This document shows, one piece after another, positions 1-12,317 of a stretch of DNA of 64,000 nt. Under the pieces are notes generated by a model that was given only the letters and a program-made list of their open reading frames with translations, was not told where the DNA came from and did not search any database. This DNA is from Nelumbo lutea (taxonomy: Eukaryota > Streptophyta > Magnoliopsida > Proteales > Nelumbonaceae), in contig JAKGHH010000008.1 of the NCBI GenBank assembly GCA_022828595.1, positions 7,367,728 through 7,431,727 on the forward strand. Direction: 5' to 3'. Numbering within the stretch: the stretch's first letter is position 1; every line of letters begins with the position of its first letter. The position numbers were made by a program, and so were the translations under genes.

Positions 1-1741
1 TGTGAAGCAAAGGGATAAAATAAAAGCATAAAGAACGCAAATTTTTGAGTGAGACATAATCTGCTGCTGCTGCGACCGTAGTCGGTCGCACGCGGCTCCC
101 GGTGAATGGCGCAAACGCCCACGTTTAAAATTAAAAAAGCGTAAATTACACCGTACTATGGTCTATGGCGCGCAGTGACAGACAGGTATCCCTGAATTTT
201 CATTTGCAATAAAAACTCCTGAACTTTTACTACATCATAAATACCTTCTTCCATTATAGTTCCATCAATTAACTTTCATAGAGATTTTTATTCAGTTGTT
301 TATTTTTTTTTTAAATTCATAAATTATCTTTTTGTTATTTATTTAAATGATTTATTATTCAATTGGTTTTTTTTTTTAATATAACATTGAAATCATCTTG
401 GTTGCTCCAATAGATTCTTATAGATTTTTTGTGACATTCAATATTTAAATGAGATTTCTTTTTTTATAGGTATAAATTTATGGTTTCATTTGGTTTTATT
501 TGATTCAGTGAAATGAATCAAGAATTAAAAAAAAAACAGTAAAAATGATTTTAGAGAAATGGAGATATTTGCTTAATGAAAGTTTAAAAGAAAAGGATAA
601 GAAAAAAAAAGAAGAAAAGTTTAGATGGATATTTTGATAACTTTAACGCATTCTATAATTTGATTTAACGTTTGGAAGGGAGAGGTCATTATCGCAAATA
701 AAAATTCAAGGGGATATTTCTCATTTACACAATTTACCCAATGAAAAACCTATGAATGTGATGCCTCAAATTTGCATGCCCATGGTGTTTGCATGCAACT
801 ACAGTCATATCAGATTTCTTCACGGCCAAAGCCTGATATGAATGAGGCTGGCTACATAAAATTGGTTTCAGAAGCGATTTGAAAATACCTTTGACCTCTC
901 CATGAATTTAGTGTATATAAATAGGATTTTACTAAGTTGAATAATTATAGGAGATTTGTGCTCATTCCAGGAAGGAGGAAGGAAAAGTAATAGCATATTC
1001 CTTGATTATTAAAAGCTCTAATATTACGTTACATATCGTATCGTATCGTTATCATGCTTTGTAAGCTTCTTTGGCCAAAAGTCAAATTAACCAGAATAAA
1101 TAGCGGATCACTGCAATACTGTATGCTTCCGGCCCATAGATCATATTTATATATTTCCTTCGACTTTTTTTCTTTGCACCAAATGGTTGTGATCTTCTGA
1201 TGGTTGACCTTTACTTTGACCAGTCGGTTGCACGAGTAGGACACATTGAGCTCATCCATGGCATCAGACGGACCCGATAAAAATCTAATTCTATATATAA
1301 AACTCCAATTAGGGTTTTAGGATTTACCCTAAATGTTAATATTTAAGCAAAAGAAACCCACTTCATGGATTAATACTAATTTGTTAAATATTAACAGTTG
1401 TCAACATTTATTGTTAATGGAATTTAATAAATAAATAAATGAAGTGGACAGAAGGATTATATAGTTTCACGTGTAGGCCACCTACTTACCCTCCACGCCA
1501 GTGTTTCCAATCCCTCAAGTTGTTAACACCCTTAAAATGAAACTTGCTTGACCTACCTCAAATTGAATGCTCACGACAGCACAACATGCCATCACCAGGT
1601 TCAAAGTAATTATAAGAGACTAGTGTAAGAGAATGTGATATGCATGTATCTAATTATCGTCTTTTTCGTTTTAAAAAGTCATTTTACATTTTACATGGAG
1701 AACCGTAAAATGTCATTATTAAAAAGGGGGTAATATTGTCT
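1..1741. other. Gene-free AT-rich stretch
   Basis: No supportable gene. Poly-T/A-rich DNA occupies about 230-760. A good TATA-like string (TATATAAATA) sits near 914-923 on the plus strand, but no credible reading frame follows it. A 76-codon minus frame at 1029-1259 matches no family I recognise and has no exon-like neighbours. Confidence 0.5.
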
Positions 1742-1751
1742 TATCCACCCA

Positions 1752-1956
1752 AGGGCGGAGCTAAGAAATTTTTGGGAGTCAAAACCTAAGGTGAGTTGGA
1801 GGGAAAAATAAATATGGATGGTCATAGGGGGGGCCAACCCATTGGGGTGGGGAGTGGGGGAGGGGAAAATGTACATAGAACAGTGTATTGCAAGTGGGGA
1901 TTTTTGGAACCATAAGGGGGGCATGGCTCCCCTGGGTCCCCCTGGCTCCGCACCTA
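1752..1956. mobile_element. Small TIR element (MITE) with a 9-10 bp target duplication
   Basis: A G-rich block of about 205 bp starts with AGGGCGGAGCTA and ends, read from the other strand, with a similar GGTGCGGAGCCAG. It is bracketed by near-identical direct repeats TATCCACCCA (1742-1751) and TATCCACCTA (1957-1966). Terminal inverted repeats plus a 9-10 bp duplication suggest a Mutator-type non-autonomous element. Overlapping Gly/Pro-rich frames of 90-99 codons inside it follow from base composition and are not genes. A related G/C-rich block lies at about 7690-8000. Confidence 0.6.
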
Positions 1957-1966
1957 TATCCACCTA

Positions 1967-3624
1967 AGATAGGTAAAAGAAACTTACCATGGATTCCATA
2001 GGGTAATTGCAAAGGAAACCAAAAAATACACAAGGATTGTTGGTCAAGGGAAACCACAATCCATTGACCAACTTCCACCCCCCTTCTTTTACTGAAAAAC
2101 CAAATGGGACCTAAGGACTAAGCATATATGATATATGGTATTTGGATTTAATTTATTACACTCAAACATTATGCATGTGAAAGTGAAGAGTAAATATATA
2201 AGTTAATGTTATATAATGGAATTTAACATTTTATGGTCTGCACCAAAATTGAGGCAAGCATTCACTTTATTTAGTCTAAATATCTGAATAAGCTTTGGAA
2301 ATGATAAAAATAATTCATAAATATAAATCTTTTACTCAAATTCTACAACACAATCAATTGTAAATAAGGTATAAATATATAAGAAATGCATGCTTATTAA
2401 GTAACAACATATAACCTTAGCTATCACAAGAAAACTAATCTTTGGCAGTGTATGTTCAACAGTTTTGGCTGTGAACAGGGCTCTTCCTATATTGACATGC
2501 TAGTAGTTTGCCCAGTCATGCATTCGTCATGAATGTTGTTTTTCTTTTTTTTTTTTTGTAAGCTTGTCATGAATATTGTTATACTGAGTTTACATGAACT
2601 AATATGAGGGTGCTTGGTTCTGTTTACGTCTTTTCAGTAAACATTTTGTATTTGTGTGACTGCAAAACCGAAAAACATATTTAATGAGGGCGTTTATGAC
2701 ACATAGGTGCCATTAGGCACCATATCAGCAAAATGCCAATAAACACCAACCTGCTTCAGGAAACTCCAAAGTGAAACTTATTGAAATGGGAGAAACGCAC
2801 AGAAACCAAAGTTTATTTTTACAAACTTCAATACACACAAATGCAATTAATGAGGCATTTGCTGGCGAGTCACCTATGTGGCACCATCAATAAATGTAAA
2901 ACCAAACATTTACTATGTCTTAAGGGGGAGTCCGTGGACAGTCAGGCTGTCAAACTTGGACAGCCAAATTTTTCTCGGCTACGGCTCCATCTTATTTGGA
3001 AAGCGAAATGCATAGATTTGATTAGGTTCAATCATATATAGGACCTACTAGCTGGTCACAGCTTGCGTCTCCTTGTAAAATCCGACGGAGAAAGGAAAAA
3101 AAAAAAAAAGGCTGTCTAAATTCAACAGCCGACAGAGCTTTTCCTACACCGTAGTTCACTCTCTTTGACCTTGTAACGGTATCAATGTTGAATACGTTGC
3201 TGGAGCTCACATTACCTAGATCACACAACAATTCAGCTCCAACCCTCAGTGAAAATGGAACATGCCCTGGTCTGAAATAAATTCAATATATCAGATCAGT
3301 TAGGTTTTTTATTTCAAATGAGAGTGGTGGCATAGCTGAGCTATTGATCAGTGATCAGAAGATCTAGCTATTAAGCATGGCCTATAGAGTACACCAACAC
3401 AATAGAGATGGTGGAGCGGAATATCACTATATCAGACAGTTGAAGGAAATAGAGAAATATCACATTCCAGAGATATCTCAAGAGGCAACATTCGTTGTAT
3501 TTCTTCCAGCATTTACTACTGTTTTGCTTCAGGATAGACATAGTAGAACACAAAATGGGCTAACTTGCGTCACGGGCCTTGCATTTAAATTGTTGATGTT
3601 ACAGACCAAAGTTGAAATTTATAC
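1967..3624. other. Gene-free stretch
   Basis: No gene recognised. Small frames at 2781-3041, 3028-3231 and 3377-3709 lack family resemblance and exon context. Confidence 0.4.
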
Positions 3625-3781
3625 CAAATTCTGTGGCTCCAACTACTTCATTTATGAGCTTCTTCTCATCAACCATAATTGTCCATCGCCTTTCCAAGAA
3701 CTCTTGTGATCCAGGTTTCTTCACGTTTGCAGTGGAGAAGGCAGAAATGTTGTCGGCCAGATTGTGCTGCTTAATTAGCTG
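3625..3781 (-). pseudogene. Coding-like relic of unknown family
   Basis: On the minus strand about 50 codons read smoothly (...QHNLADNISAFSTANVKKPG... then ...RRWTIMVDEKKLINEVVG) and end at a possible splice donor (GTATAAA). Just upstream, a Pro/Asp-rich peptide continues only after a frame change. Amino-acid use looks like a real exon, but I do not recognise the family and find no partner exons nearby. It may be a decayed gene fragment left by a transposon. Confidence is low. Confidence 0.25.
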
Positions 3782-3831
3782 AGTGATTGTATAACGTCAG
3801 GATCATTGGGGTTTGTCAAGAGTAAAATCCA

Positions 3832-4000
3832 GATTTCGTCCTCACAAAAATGTTCTCACAACACTTCACAGTTGTGCATTGATAATAGTCTAATATCTTC
3901 CCATGAATGAAAACATGTAAGTGCGGAGATGTTTCCAATGCACAGCTGCAAAATGTTGTGAGGAGGATGATGAGAACACCATTTTTGTGAGGATGAAATC
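3832..4000. mobile_element. Hairpin MITE
   Basis: Begins GATTTCGTCCTCACAAAAAT and ends with the inverted counterpart (GATTTCATCCTCACAAAAAT on the other strand). The repeats continue imperfectly inward with TTCTCA and CTCACAACA motifs. It is about 169 bp with no coding capacity. No clean target duplication was seen, so the superfamily is unassigned. Confidence 0.6.
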
Positions 4001-5109
4001 CCATCTCTCCAGAACGTGGCAGCTCCTCGCCCCTCGGTAGCCATTTTCTAGTCACGTAGGAGCAACTTAAATGAGGATAGTTGGGTCCAAGCCTTACAAA
4101 GCACCCTTCGTTTTCCTAGAATGATAAATGAAGACGGTGTTTTGCTTAGATTGACAAACAATACCAACCAAACTTTTCATCTAAATCTAATGCTGGGACC
4201 GGAAGACCCATCAAATCTAACCCCAACACAAGGGCAATTGAAGCATCCCAGACAGATACTTCAACAAACCCATGTTTAAGCAATTGTGCTTGCAAAGTAA
4301 GAAGCCTAAATCCAATGGATAGAACAAAGCATAGCGGTAGGTATATTTTAAACCCTAATGGATAGAACCAATAAAGTAAGAAGCCTAAATCCAATGGTCC
4401 CTTAGTCATATTCAATTGTGCTTGCAAAGCATACATAAATTCGATTACTAAACAAAAAAATTCAATTTCTAAAGAACCTGTACGCTAATTCTGGGTGACT
4501 CAAACAATTAAACAGATCAAAATGTCAAGATTTTTCAGCATTAATTTCATGGAAAAGGAAATTGAAGAATGAGGCAAATTGTGAACCACGTAAATCAAAT
4601 AGAACCAAGTGCTAGGTTGCGGTAGATCAAGAGATTGCAACCTTCATCTCCATAAATGTTTTTGTTGTGGCCCAGTAGTTGTGTCTTCCGGATGAAGACC
4701 TGACAAGTGTTCACATGATACAAAATGAATTAAGAGAAATTAGTTCATCCTCAAAGACAAGAAAAGAATAAAAAACAATGACAGTGGAAGCTTCACAACA
4801 AAGAAGTTAAAAAAACCGTACATCACTATTTTCCAAATTAAATTGTCTTAATGATCAAAATATGTGAATTTCAATATCCAGAACATTATAATTGTTTAAA
4901 TATAAGACACGCTTTAGTAATTCCTCAGATGTTATAACGAACATAGACTATTCTGGAGACAGAGAATTTGGAAAGATGACACAAATAAATCAAGTAGAAC
5001 CTAAGTCCTTTTCCACAAAGAATCACAAATGTGATACAGTGATAACTCCCAGATACCATTCAAATGTGTTGAGAATTCCAATTTCTAGGCCATTACTAAT
5101 GCAGGCATT
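4001..5109. other. Gene-free stretch with a local duplication
   Basis: No gene. Two short blocks are each present twice: AAGTAAGAAGCCTAAATCCA at about 4297 and 4375, and CAATTGTGCTTGCAAAG at about 4279 and 4414. This indicates a local duplication or rearrangement. Confidence 0.45.
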
Positions 5110-5117
5110 GACACAAG

Positions 5118-5315
5118 TAGGGGTGGACATGAATCAAGCTTTTCACGAGCTATTCAAACTCGGCTCGTAAAAAGCTTGACTTGGCTCACAGTCAAGCTCG
5201 AACATTTGAGATTTTGAGCTCAAGTTTCTAGCTCAAATCGAGCCAAGCCTCAGTTTTTTTATGAGCCGAGCTCGAATAGCCAAATTCAGCTCAGCTCAGC
5301 TCGAATCCACCCCTA
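5118..5315. mobile_element. hAT-type MITE with perfect 8-bp target duplication
   Basis: A 198 bp element starts TAGGGGTGGA and ends TCCACCCCTA. It is flanked by the exact 8-bp direct repeat GACACAAG (5110-5117 and 5316-5323). Terminal inverted repeats with an 8-bp duplication are typical of hAT elements. The interior is rich in AGCTCGAGC-like words that can fold on themselves. There is no coding capacity. Confidence 0.85.
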
Positions 5316-5340
5316 GACACAAGGAAGAACCAATGTAGAG

Positions 5341-5516
5341 TTTTTTTAGGTACTATATAGTACACATTAGAGGGGAACCAAGTGTCAGGATAGAACAAAG
5401 TGCACGTGAAGCCCACTGGCCATACCACAAAGGGTTTGCAGTTCTGCGGGTTTGATCCCACACCTCCTATTTTAGAGGGATACTAACTGGCCATCTCACC
5501 TACTGGGTCATTGGAA
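5341..5516 (-). mobile_element. tRNA-derived SINE
   Basis: Read on the minus strand it has a pol III A-box-like stretch (GATGGCCAGTTAGTA, about 5481-5495) followed some 35 bases later by a B-box-like GGGATCAAACCC (about 5447-5461). It ends in a short A run (T7 at 5341-5347 on the plus strand). The direct repeats AGAACCAATGTAGAG (to 5340) and AGAACCAATGGAGAG (to 5532) flank it and differ at one base. Promoter boxes, A tail and long target duplication together define a SINE. It sits 17 bases past the neighbouring hAT MITE's target duplication. Confidence 0.8.
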
Positions 5517-5639
5517 AAGAACCAATGGAGAGAGAAACCAGTTTTCCCAATTACCCAACCAATGGCAACTTTGTAATTTTAGGATGTTTTGAATTTAAGG
5601 TTTTTTCAGTTTTTAATTTATTTTCTATTTTTTTTGTCT

Positions 5640-6080
5640 CGAGAACAAGGCTTTAAGTCCTTGAAGTTTTCTATTCTTGGGAAAAATTAAAATCACAACT
5701 TATGGTAATTTACCATTGATTGTCATTCCCATGATTACTACTTATAGTAAAATTGTAATTTATTATTTTTAGTGATTCCTAGGACCAACATTGGGTAATG
5801 GCCTTTTAATTTCTGGTTTCTATAAAATAAGCTAATTGCGGTAGAATTAGTGAAGTGCTATTGAAGTTATTTTAGGTGTTGGAGTCCTTATTTGAGTTTC
5901 CCTATGGGTTATCTATTGGATTACCTAAGCAGTTGGAATTGGTCTTAGATCAGTCTCCCTCCCTCCCTTCCTCTCCTAAAGGTGCATCTTTCTTTTCTTT
6001 CTCTATATTTCAATCTAAATCTCTACAGTTCAGGTCATTAATTCTCCAGTATTTATTTCAAATTTCAAGGACATAATGTA
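5640..6080 (+). repeat. LTR-like dispersed repeat
   Basis: Carries words shared with two other places in the window (about 23090-23350 and 50392-50780). These include TTATAGTAAA followed by TTATTTTTAGT, and a stretch reading GAGTCC...TTTGAGTTTCCCTATG...GGATTACC. The spread of the same non-coding sequence over three sites suggests diverged solo LTRs of one retrotransposon family. The ends are not defined. Confidence 0.4.
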
Positions 6081-6152
6081 AGAGCTAGAGCAGAAAATGT
6101 GTTGATTACGGAATGGAATCCAAGGGAAAAATGAACAGTTACCTAAACAGCA

Positions 6153-9100
6153 CTATTCTTTGTTCAAGACCTTGGGAACTTTGATATATGGCTCCTCAAA
6201 GCTTGGAACTGCAGCTAACATGGCCTCCCTGTTTCCCAAAAGCGAAGTTACATTGAGCTTGATTAAGGCATAATAATGCTCATCAAATTATGCTGGTAAC
6301 GTGTTAAAGTGCTCAAGAAATAAGATTAAAATCTTCACCACCTATTCTCAAATGTTTCAGGCACATCATTCCGCAGATTGTCACCTTCAGTATCTGTAAA
6401 CAAAGAATATAGAAGCTTAGCATGAGGGACCAGAGCCACATCAAATTGCTTGTACATAAGTCACCTAAGGCATTAATTTTCGTGAATGCATAAACACAAA
6501 ACAAACTTTGGCAGGGTGGCATCAGATACATAATAGAACATAACCTGGTGTAATCTGACCAAATGAACATGGAGAAGACAATGACAAAAAATGGGGATGC
6601 TTCACATGAAGGGCACATGGTATCTGATTTGTGTCTGAAGTCTAAACTATGGAGACAAATGAGATATGAGCCATTAGCTAAAGTTAAATGAATCACAAGA
6701 TTATATTATCTCTGTTAGTATCATAATGAAGAAGGCATTCCTTGTTCAAAAATGACAATGGGCACCAATTACTTCTTGAAAAATCAATTGACAAAAGTTA
6801 GTGCAAATTATCCAATACCATATTCCCTTCAAAAGAAATCCATGGTTTAACTAAGCTGTCAAGACAGACAAAACCAGACAGATGGACCAGAACTGGGAAC
6901 CAGCAGCTAAAACAGATTTTAGGCTGGCTGGTTTTTAGAAATCTTGATCAAACCTACCTCATCATCACCATCCATGCCTTATCCCCACTATATGGGGTTG
7001 GCTATCAAACCTACCTCATATAGGTTGGTTAATACCTATTATAAGCTGGAATTATTTGCTATTTTTTCCTTTTTTTTATGCTTATTTTGATATAAAATAA
7101 CTTTAAAAGATAATCTGGAATTATTTTATTTTTTTTCCTTTTTTGCATTTTTTATTTGAGCAAGTTGAATGGTTGAACATGACAATTGGACAGTTTGATA
7201 CCATGATCCAGTGATCAAAACAGTTTCACATCCAGTCCAATTCTGACATTGGTATGTAGTTAACAGAATTTGTTACCAACAGGAGGCAGACACCCTTGTC
7301 AACTAAAACTGAGTTCCTAATCAACTTGTGCATACGTAATATATGAGCAGAGTTGATTGTCAAAAAACCTGCTCTAAGTGCAGGCTCAATGCTTTGAAGA
7401 TCAACAGCTTGGAGTTGTCCAAACCTGTCATAAGAAGCAAAAATCAGTGATAATAACCATCACAATTGTAAGAATGAGCCAAAATTCTTTATAACTGTGG
7501 CAAAGGTTTAAAATAATTAGTAATGACCATAAGTTCTCCCCTCAACAAGTTCCCATTTTCATTTTTTAATGCAATTAGTTCTTTTAATTATTTTATGTAT
7601 TTTACCAAGGTTTTAAAAGGCAAGAGGCCAAAGTGAAGCAGTTGGGCTCAGAGTGTCAAAGCATAAATAAGCGTGAACAAAGTTTGGAGTGCCCCACTCC
7701 TGGCCAGGGGAGCCATGCCCCCCCCCCCTGGTCCACAGAAATGTCCACTTTTAATACAGTCATTCATGTACCCTCCCCCCACTCCCCATCCCAATGGTTG
7801 CCCCTCCCCCCCCCCCCCCATGGTCCACAGAAATGTCCACTTTTAATGCAGTCATTCATGTACCCACCCCCGACTCCCCATCCCAATGGTTGCCCCCCCA
7901 CCCACCCACCCATGGGCACGTCCATATTTATCCCCCTGCCTCCCACAATCCACTTTAGGTTTTGGCTCCCCTCATGAAAAATTCCTGGTTCCACCCCTTC
8001 TCCTGTCCCCATTTCCCCCACAAAGAACTTCATATGCAGCAAATTTTTGAATTTTTGTTTCCATAAGTTTCAAATCTTGACATTTGAATTTGAGAAGTTT
8101 TAACTGCTTGGAAAGCATGAACAAAATTTGGAATGCTCCACTCCTGGCCCCATTTTCCCCCACAAAGAACTTTATATACAGCAAAATTTTGAATTTTTAT
8201 TTCCATAAATTTTGAATCTTGATATTTAAATTTGAAGTTTTAACTGCTTAGGATATAATCCTAGCTCAATTGGACCTGCCCAGGAATTTGCATCTAATAA
8301 AGAAGTGGTCCAAAGTCCTATCCTTCTTGCCACAGAAAAGGCTTTTTTTGGGCCATCCAGTCCTATCCTCCACCGTCCTCATTGGAGAACAGCACTTACA
8401 GGAAGTGCAATCAAGAGAGTTTATATCAAATAATAACTTGCAGTTTTTACTAGCTAAAAGTACCCCAACACATTAGAAATTTTCAAAATCTTGACAGAGT
8501 ATCTGCCACTTAAATGCTGTAAATATGTCTCCTTGCAGGGGGTTGCACAAGCTATTTTTCGAAACCCCACCAAGGAGATTTTGTGTAGGTTAAAGGAAGC
8601 AAAATATAATTAAGTACTAAGCAAATTAACAATAAAGCCAATCTTTACACTGCCAACCCCTATTTTTGTCTAATAAGAGCAAGATGAAGTAAGGGGTGTA
8701 GACCCTTCCCCCAGATTCTTGTTCTAAAGGAGAACATAAAAGGGGCAGCACCTCCCTGTTTTTTCTTATTTGAAGAAGAACATGAAAACTCTGGGTTTCC
8801 ACTCAAATCTCAAAGTCTCAAATTCCCAAACTCTTGGTCAAACAAGAGATCTCCAGTTTATCAGTAATCCAGTTTCCTTCTTGTAATCAAATGAAAATTA
8901 CATTTTCACCTTTACATATATAATCTAACCATCAGTTTTGTTTTACAGGGCCATCCATTGAGGCATCTGTGTCCTGCAACCTGAGGCAAAAGGCACAAGG
9001 CATATACCTCTTCTCATATTATCATATTCTTCAATTTTACCCTTGATTACTATGGTGTATACTCACAAAGCAAGTATGTCCTGAGAAGTATAGAGTACCA

Positions 9101-10811
9101 AAATTGACGAATCAACATGGTCATGAGTCAATCCATGTTCAAACAAGAAAGAACTAAAATGTGTAAATTGCACAATAGAGATTCCTTGACCATTGAGTTG
9201 GTGTACTGTGGATCAACAAAACCTAGGAATTTGCATGTAGAGTATCTCAAATAGCCATGTCAAATGCAATTTACAGACCAACAGTGGATGCAATGAAGAG
9301 AATAGATCTGGTGGTGGAGGTAGACAACTTGATTGAGACTGAAGTTCCTCCAAAACAGAAACCCATTTGTTGGACATACTTCTAGGCAACAAGCTTTCCT
9401 TTGAATATTTCAATGAAGCCATTGGAATTTTATTTTAATATGAGTACCCAATGGGAACCTAGCATAGCCTTGGAGGGAAGAATTGCCAATACCAGTGATG
9501 GTACACGCTATTCAGGGTGTTGAGAGGGATGGACCGATGGAGTGGGTACAACCTCACCTCAGCATTGTCTTACATTAATTGGAAGTTCTCAGACGTGACC
9601 CATATTCTCATGCTTGTCATCCCAAGAATCAAGACACAAGTTATATATAGTTTGCTCAATCATGGATGAGAAAAGAACCAATACACTTTGCGGTTTGCAC
9701 TATATTCCAAAAACAACCTGATGAAATTTAGGTAGGATTTGGAGCATGACCAATATTAAACATATAGACAAAAGGGAAAAGGCAGAAATATAAGTTCTCA
9801 TTAACACAATCAGTTTGAAGAAACTGAAGGAGAATTTAAGTCTTTGAGATGACTTTGTCGACTGCAATTTAAAGGTGTAAAATTATATATCAAAAGTTAC
9901 ATATTCTTAAAACACTGAATACAATTTACAATCATGTAGACTGACATAACTGGCCACATATTAATGTAAATAGTTAAGAGCCTAAACCATGCAGGATCAC
10001 AAAGTTCATCCTAGTCTAATGCCCTCAGTAAACATATTCACTAAGAGGGTATTCGTCAATGTGTATGAATTTTGTTTTTTCAAACAATAGTAACTGCAAC
10101 ATCAGCAAAAACATGAAAAACAAAATCATACATATTGGAAAACACCCCCTAAGACCTAAGTGTATAAAAAGTGTAGGTATTAACTCGGATCACATTGCGT
10201 AGAACTGAGATGGACTTCTAATACGCTCAATTAATCAAATACAGATTGATGGGATTTGTGTATCATAATAGGAAAAACAAAATCCCTCCAACCCGATTCT
10301 TAATTAGTGGAACCGTCCATTATAATTACCACGAACCAGTTTCTATCATCTTGCCATGGTGGTGATAGTACGATGTTTTATGACATATATTTCCGAAGCT
10401 ACTGAAGTATGTGATTCTATATAGACTATTGTAATCAAATAGTATTTAAAGGCAATTCATAGCTATCAAAGAAAATAAGAAGTACCATACATATATAGCT
10501 AATGATGAGAGATGAACCACATAAGAGAAGTACCAATCTATAACTTGTCGAATCTTGGGGGCGAATTCCTCCACCTGCAGTTTCATGGAAGAGTTCATAG
10601 TTAAATTTAAGCGAGTGGGAAAAGTTTAGTTTGAAGCTATTACCTCTTTGGGAGTGAGAGAGATGCGAGCGGTCTCTGCTAAAAGAGGCAAGTCAGGGGG
10701 AAGAAGAGCGGAGCGAACAGAGTAGTTCCGAGCTCTCCACTGGGATGACCAAAGGCATCTGCTTTGTAGAAGAGATGATACTCCCATTACAAATGATGCT
10801 CTGGTGCTCAT
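6153..10811 (-). CDS. GATC: Glutamyl-tRNA(Gln) amidotransferase subunit C (organellar)
   Basis: Subunit C of the GatCAB transamidase, which turns Glu-tRNA(Gln) into Gln-tRNA(Gln) in mitochondria and plastids; GatC holds GatA and GatB together. Exons on the minus strand: 10644-10811, 10534-10574, 7369-7424, 6342-6393 and 6153-6228. All junctions are GT-AG and in phase, giving 130 aa. The first ~35 residues are Arg/Ser-rich like an organellar targeting peptide. Then come the family signatures [54 protein letters not shown] and the C-terminus [12 protein letters not shown]. The start chosen is the first ATG in frame (10811); the frame runs open further upstream without an ATG. Intron 2 (3.1 kb) carries repeats. 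A CABIN1 homologue lies 1.5 kb upstream on the same strand. Confidence 0.95.
6965..7020 (+). repeat. Dispersed plant repeat (CCTTATCCCCACTATATGGG type)
   Basis: Contains GCCTTATCCCCACTATATGG followed by GGTTGGCTA, within GATC intron 3. The same motif, more diverged (GCCTTGTCTCAATTATATGG then AGTCGATCAGC), recurs at about 36356-36412. I know this kind of sequence as a common dispersed repeat in plant genomes. Its element type is not clear from these fragments. Confidence 0.45.
7656..8260. repeat. Nested tandem duplications in GATC intron 2
   Basis: Two layers are visible. A C-rich unit beginning TGGTCCACAGAAATGTCCAC occurs at 7729 and 7821 (period 92). A second unit beginning CCCCATTT(T)CCCCCACAAAG occurs at about 8007 and 8148 (period about 141). 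A block containing GTGAACAAAGTTTGGAGTGC at about 7672 is echoed at about 8117. The C-rich part resembles the MITE at 1752-1956. No coding potential is credible; long frames here come from homopolymer composition. Confidence 0.6.
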
Positions 10812-11887
10812 TGTTGGGTGAATGACTCGCTCGTCCAAGGCCCAACTACAGTTACTAAACGCAGGCTATTATCCGAAACAAAGCATAAGTGCTCACGGTT
10901 CGGTTAAGTTTTTTTTTTTTAACCGAACCGACCAGTTCGGTTTTTTTTCAAAAACCAAACCGATGTACCGGTAACCCACATTACAGTTTTCGGTTTTTTA
11001 TACTAATATAACTTTGCATTCAAAAATTAAAAAGAAAAATAAAAAAAAAAGTCTAAGCGAAATTTCTGACAAGTCGTAACTATAATTACATTATAAAACA
11101 TTAAATGTCTTAAAAACATTAGGGATGAAGGGAAAATCTATGATACTAGAAAGACGTGGTACTAGAAAAGCTTTGATCAATCAAAGCACTCTCATGAATT
11201 TTGATTAATACCACCTGATTGATCACCTCTTTTGTGATACCAGCTGATTGACCATAACTTTTCTGATGTCATATCTTTTTGGTATTATAGTTGAACCCTT
11301 CAAATTTATAGCTGAATAGGAACTAAAACATTATTTGATGCATTATTAGTAATGACATTACAAGGTGTTTACATGAACATGTGATTCTTAAGAATTTTAG
11401 GATTTACAAGAATCGACTTAACATGCGTATCTTAATTTTTCAATCTACATCTCTTAAAATTATCTTTCTAATACTCTCTTTTTTTTACACTTCCAATAAT
11501 TTTAACGTTAATTGTATTCAAATTTTATTGATTTTGGAGGAAACCATAAGAAATGGGAGATTCTTTTGGGTTGAGACAAATATAGGAGAGATTTTTGGGT
11601 GTGTTATTTGATTTTATTGGTATTAATCTATAGTTAAAGATCACATAACCAAACAGCCAAGTATAGAGCTTTCTTATATTTAGTTTCCTGAGAAAAACAT
11701 ACATTGATATATTTTAAATGTCTTTTTTTTTCCATTTTATTTGACTAACAAAATGAGGCTTGTGCCTCGACAAATTGAGGCCAAAGGCAGAGAGCCCTTT
11801 GCTGATTGGGAGCCGACCTAAACCAACAAAATGTTTAGGATGTATACCTTTTGCTTGATTCGTATGGGGTACAAATCCATGATTAAA
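10812..11887. promoter_or_regulatory. GATC upstream region
   Basis: Spacer between GATC and the 3' end of CABIN1, so it should hold the GATC promoter and CABIN1 polyadenylation signals, though no motif is certain. About 10893-10990 is a low-complexity tract of repeated TTCGGTT/AACCGA words that can pair with each other, probably a degenerate MITE. The rest is AT-rich with no gene. Confidence 0.4.
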
Positions 11888-12090
11888 CCAAGTTCTAAAT
11901 ATCAATACGCCGGCATATCAGGTGATATCGATAGTTTTTTTTACTTTTTTTATTTTTTTCAAAACCGGTTTATGGGGGCAGTTTAAGACTCCACCCCCTG
12001 AACCAATCAACCCCGATACATTCTCTGTAGGGGCATATCAGGAAGCTCCCGAAATGATATGTATTGGCCGATACTTTGAACCTTGGATTA
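11888..12090. mobile_element. TIR element of the CCAAGGTTCAAAGTATCG family, copy 1
   Basis: Left end CCAAGTTCTAAATATCAATA and right end (other strand) CCAAGGTTCAAAGTATCGGC form imperfect terminal inverted repeats around about 200 bp of non-coding sequence with GATATCG and GCATATCAGG words. A second copy lies at about 35556-35768, and a half-copy terminus at about 36205. Confidence 0.5.
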
Positions 12091-12317
12091 AACTAATGAA
12101 AAAAAAGGGTTGGTAATTATACTGAAATTTCACACTTCGTATACGGGATTGATTTTGCTTTTCTCTGAATTAGGCCGCTTGTTACAATGTTTTGTTGCTT
12201 ATCTGTACATACAATGAGACTGAACCGTCCATAGAACTTTTTGACGTGCATACTGCACGAGAGCCCCACCATTATGGCGCCATCCAAACGAATCAGTAAC
12301 CTGACAGCGTTTGGCAG

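Noticed and set aside
1691..2078. Two overlapping minus frames rich in Pro and Gly
   Set aside because: They lie across a G-rich MITE with TIRs and target duplication; similar false frames occur at 7633-8042.
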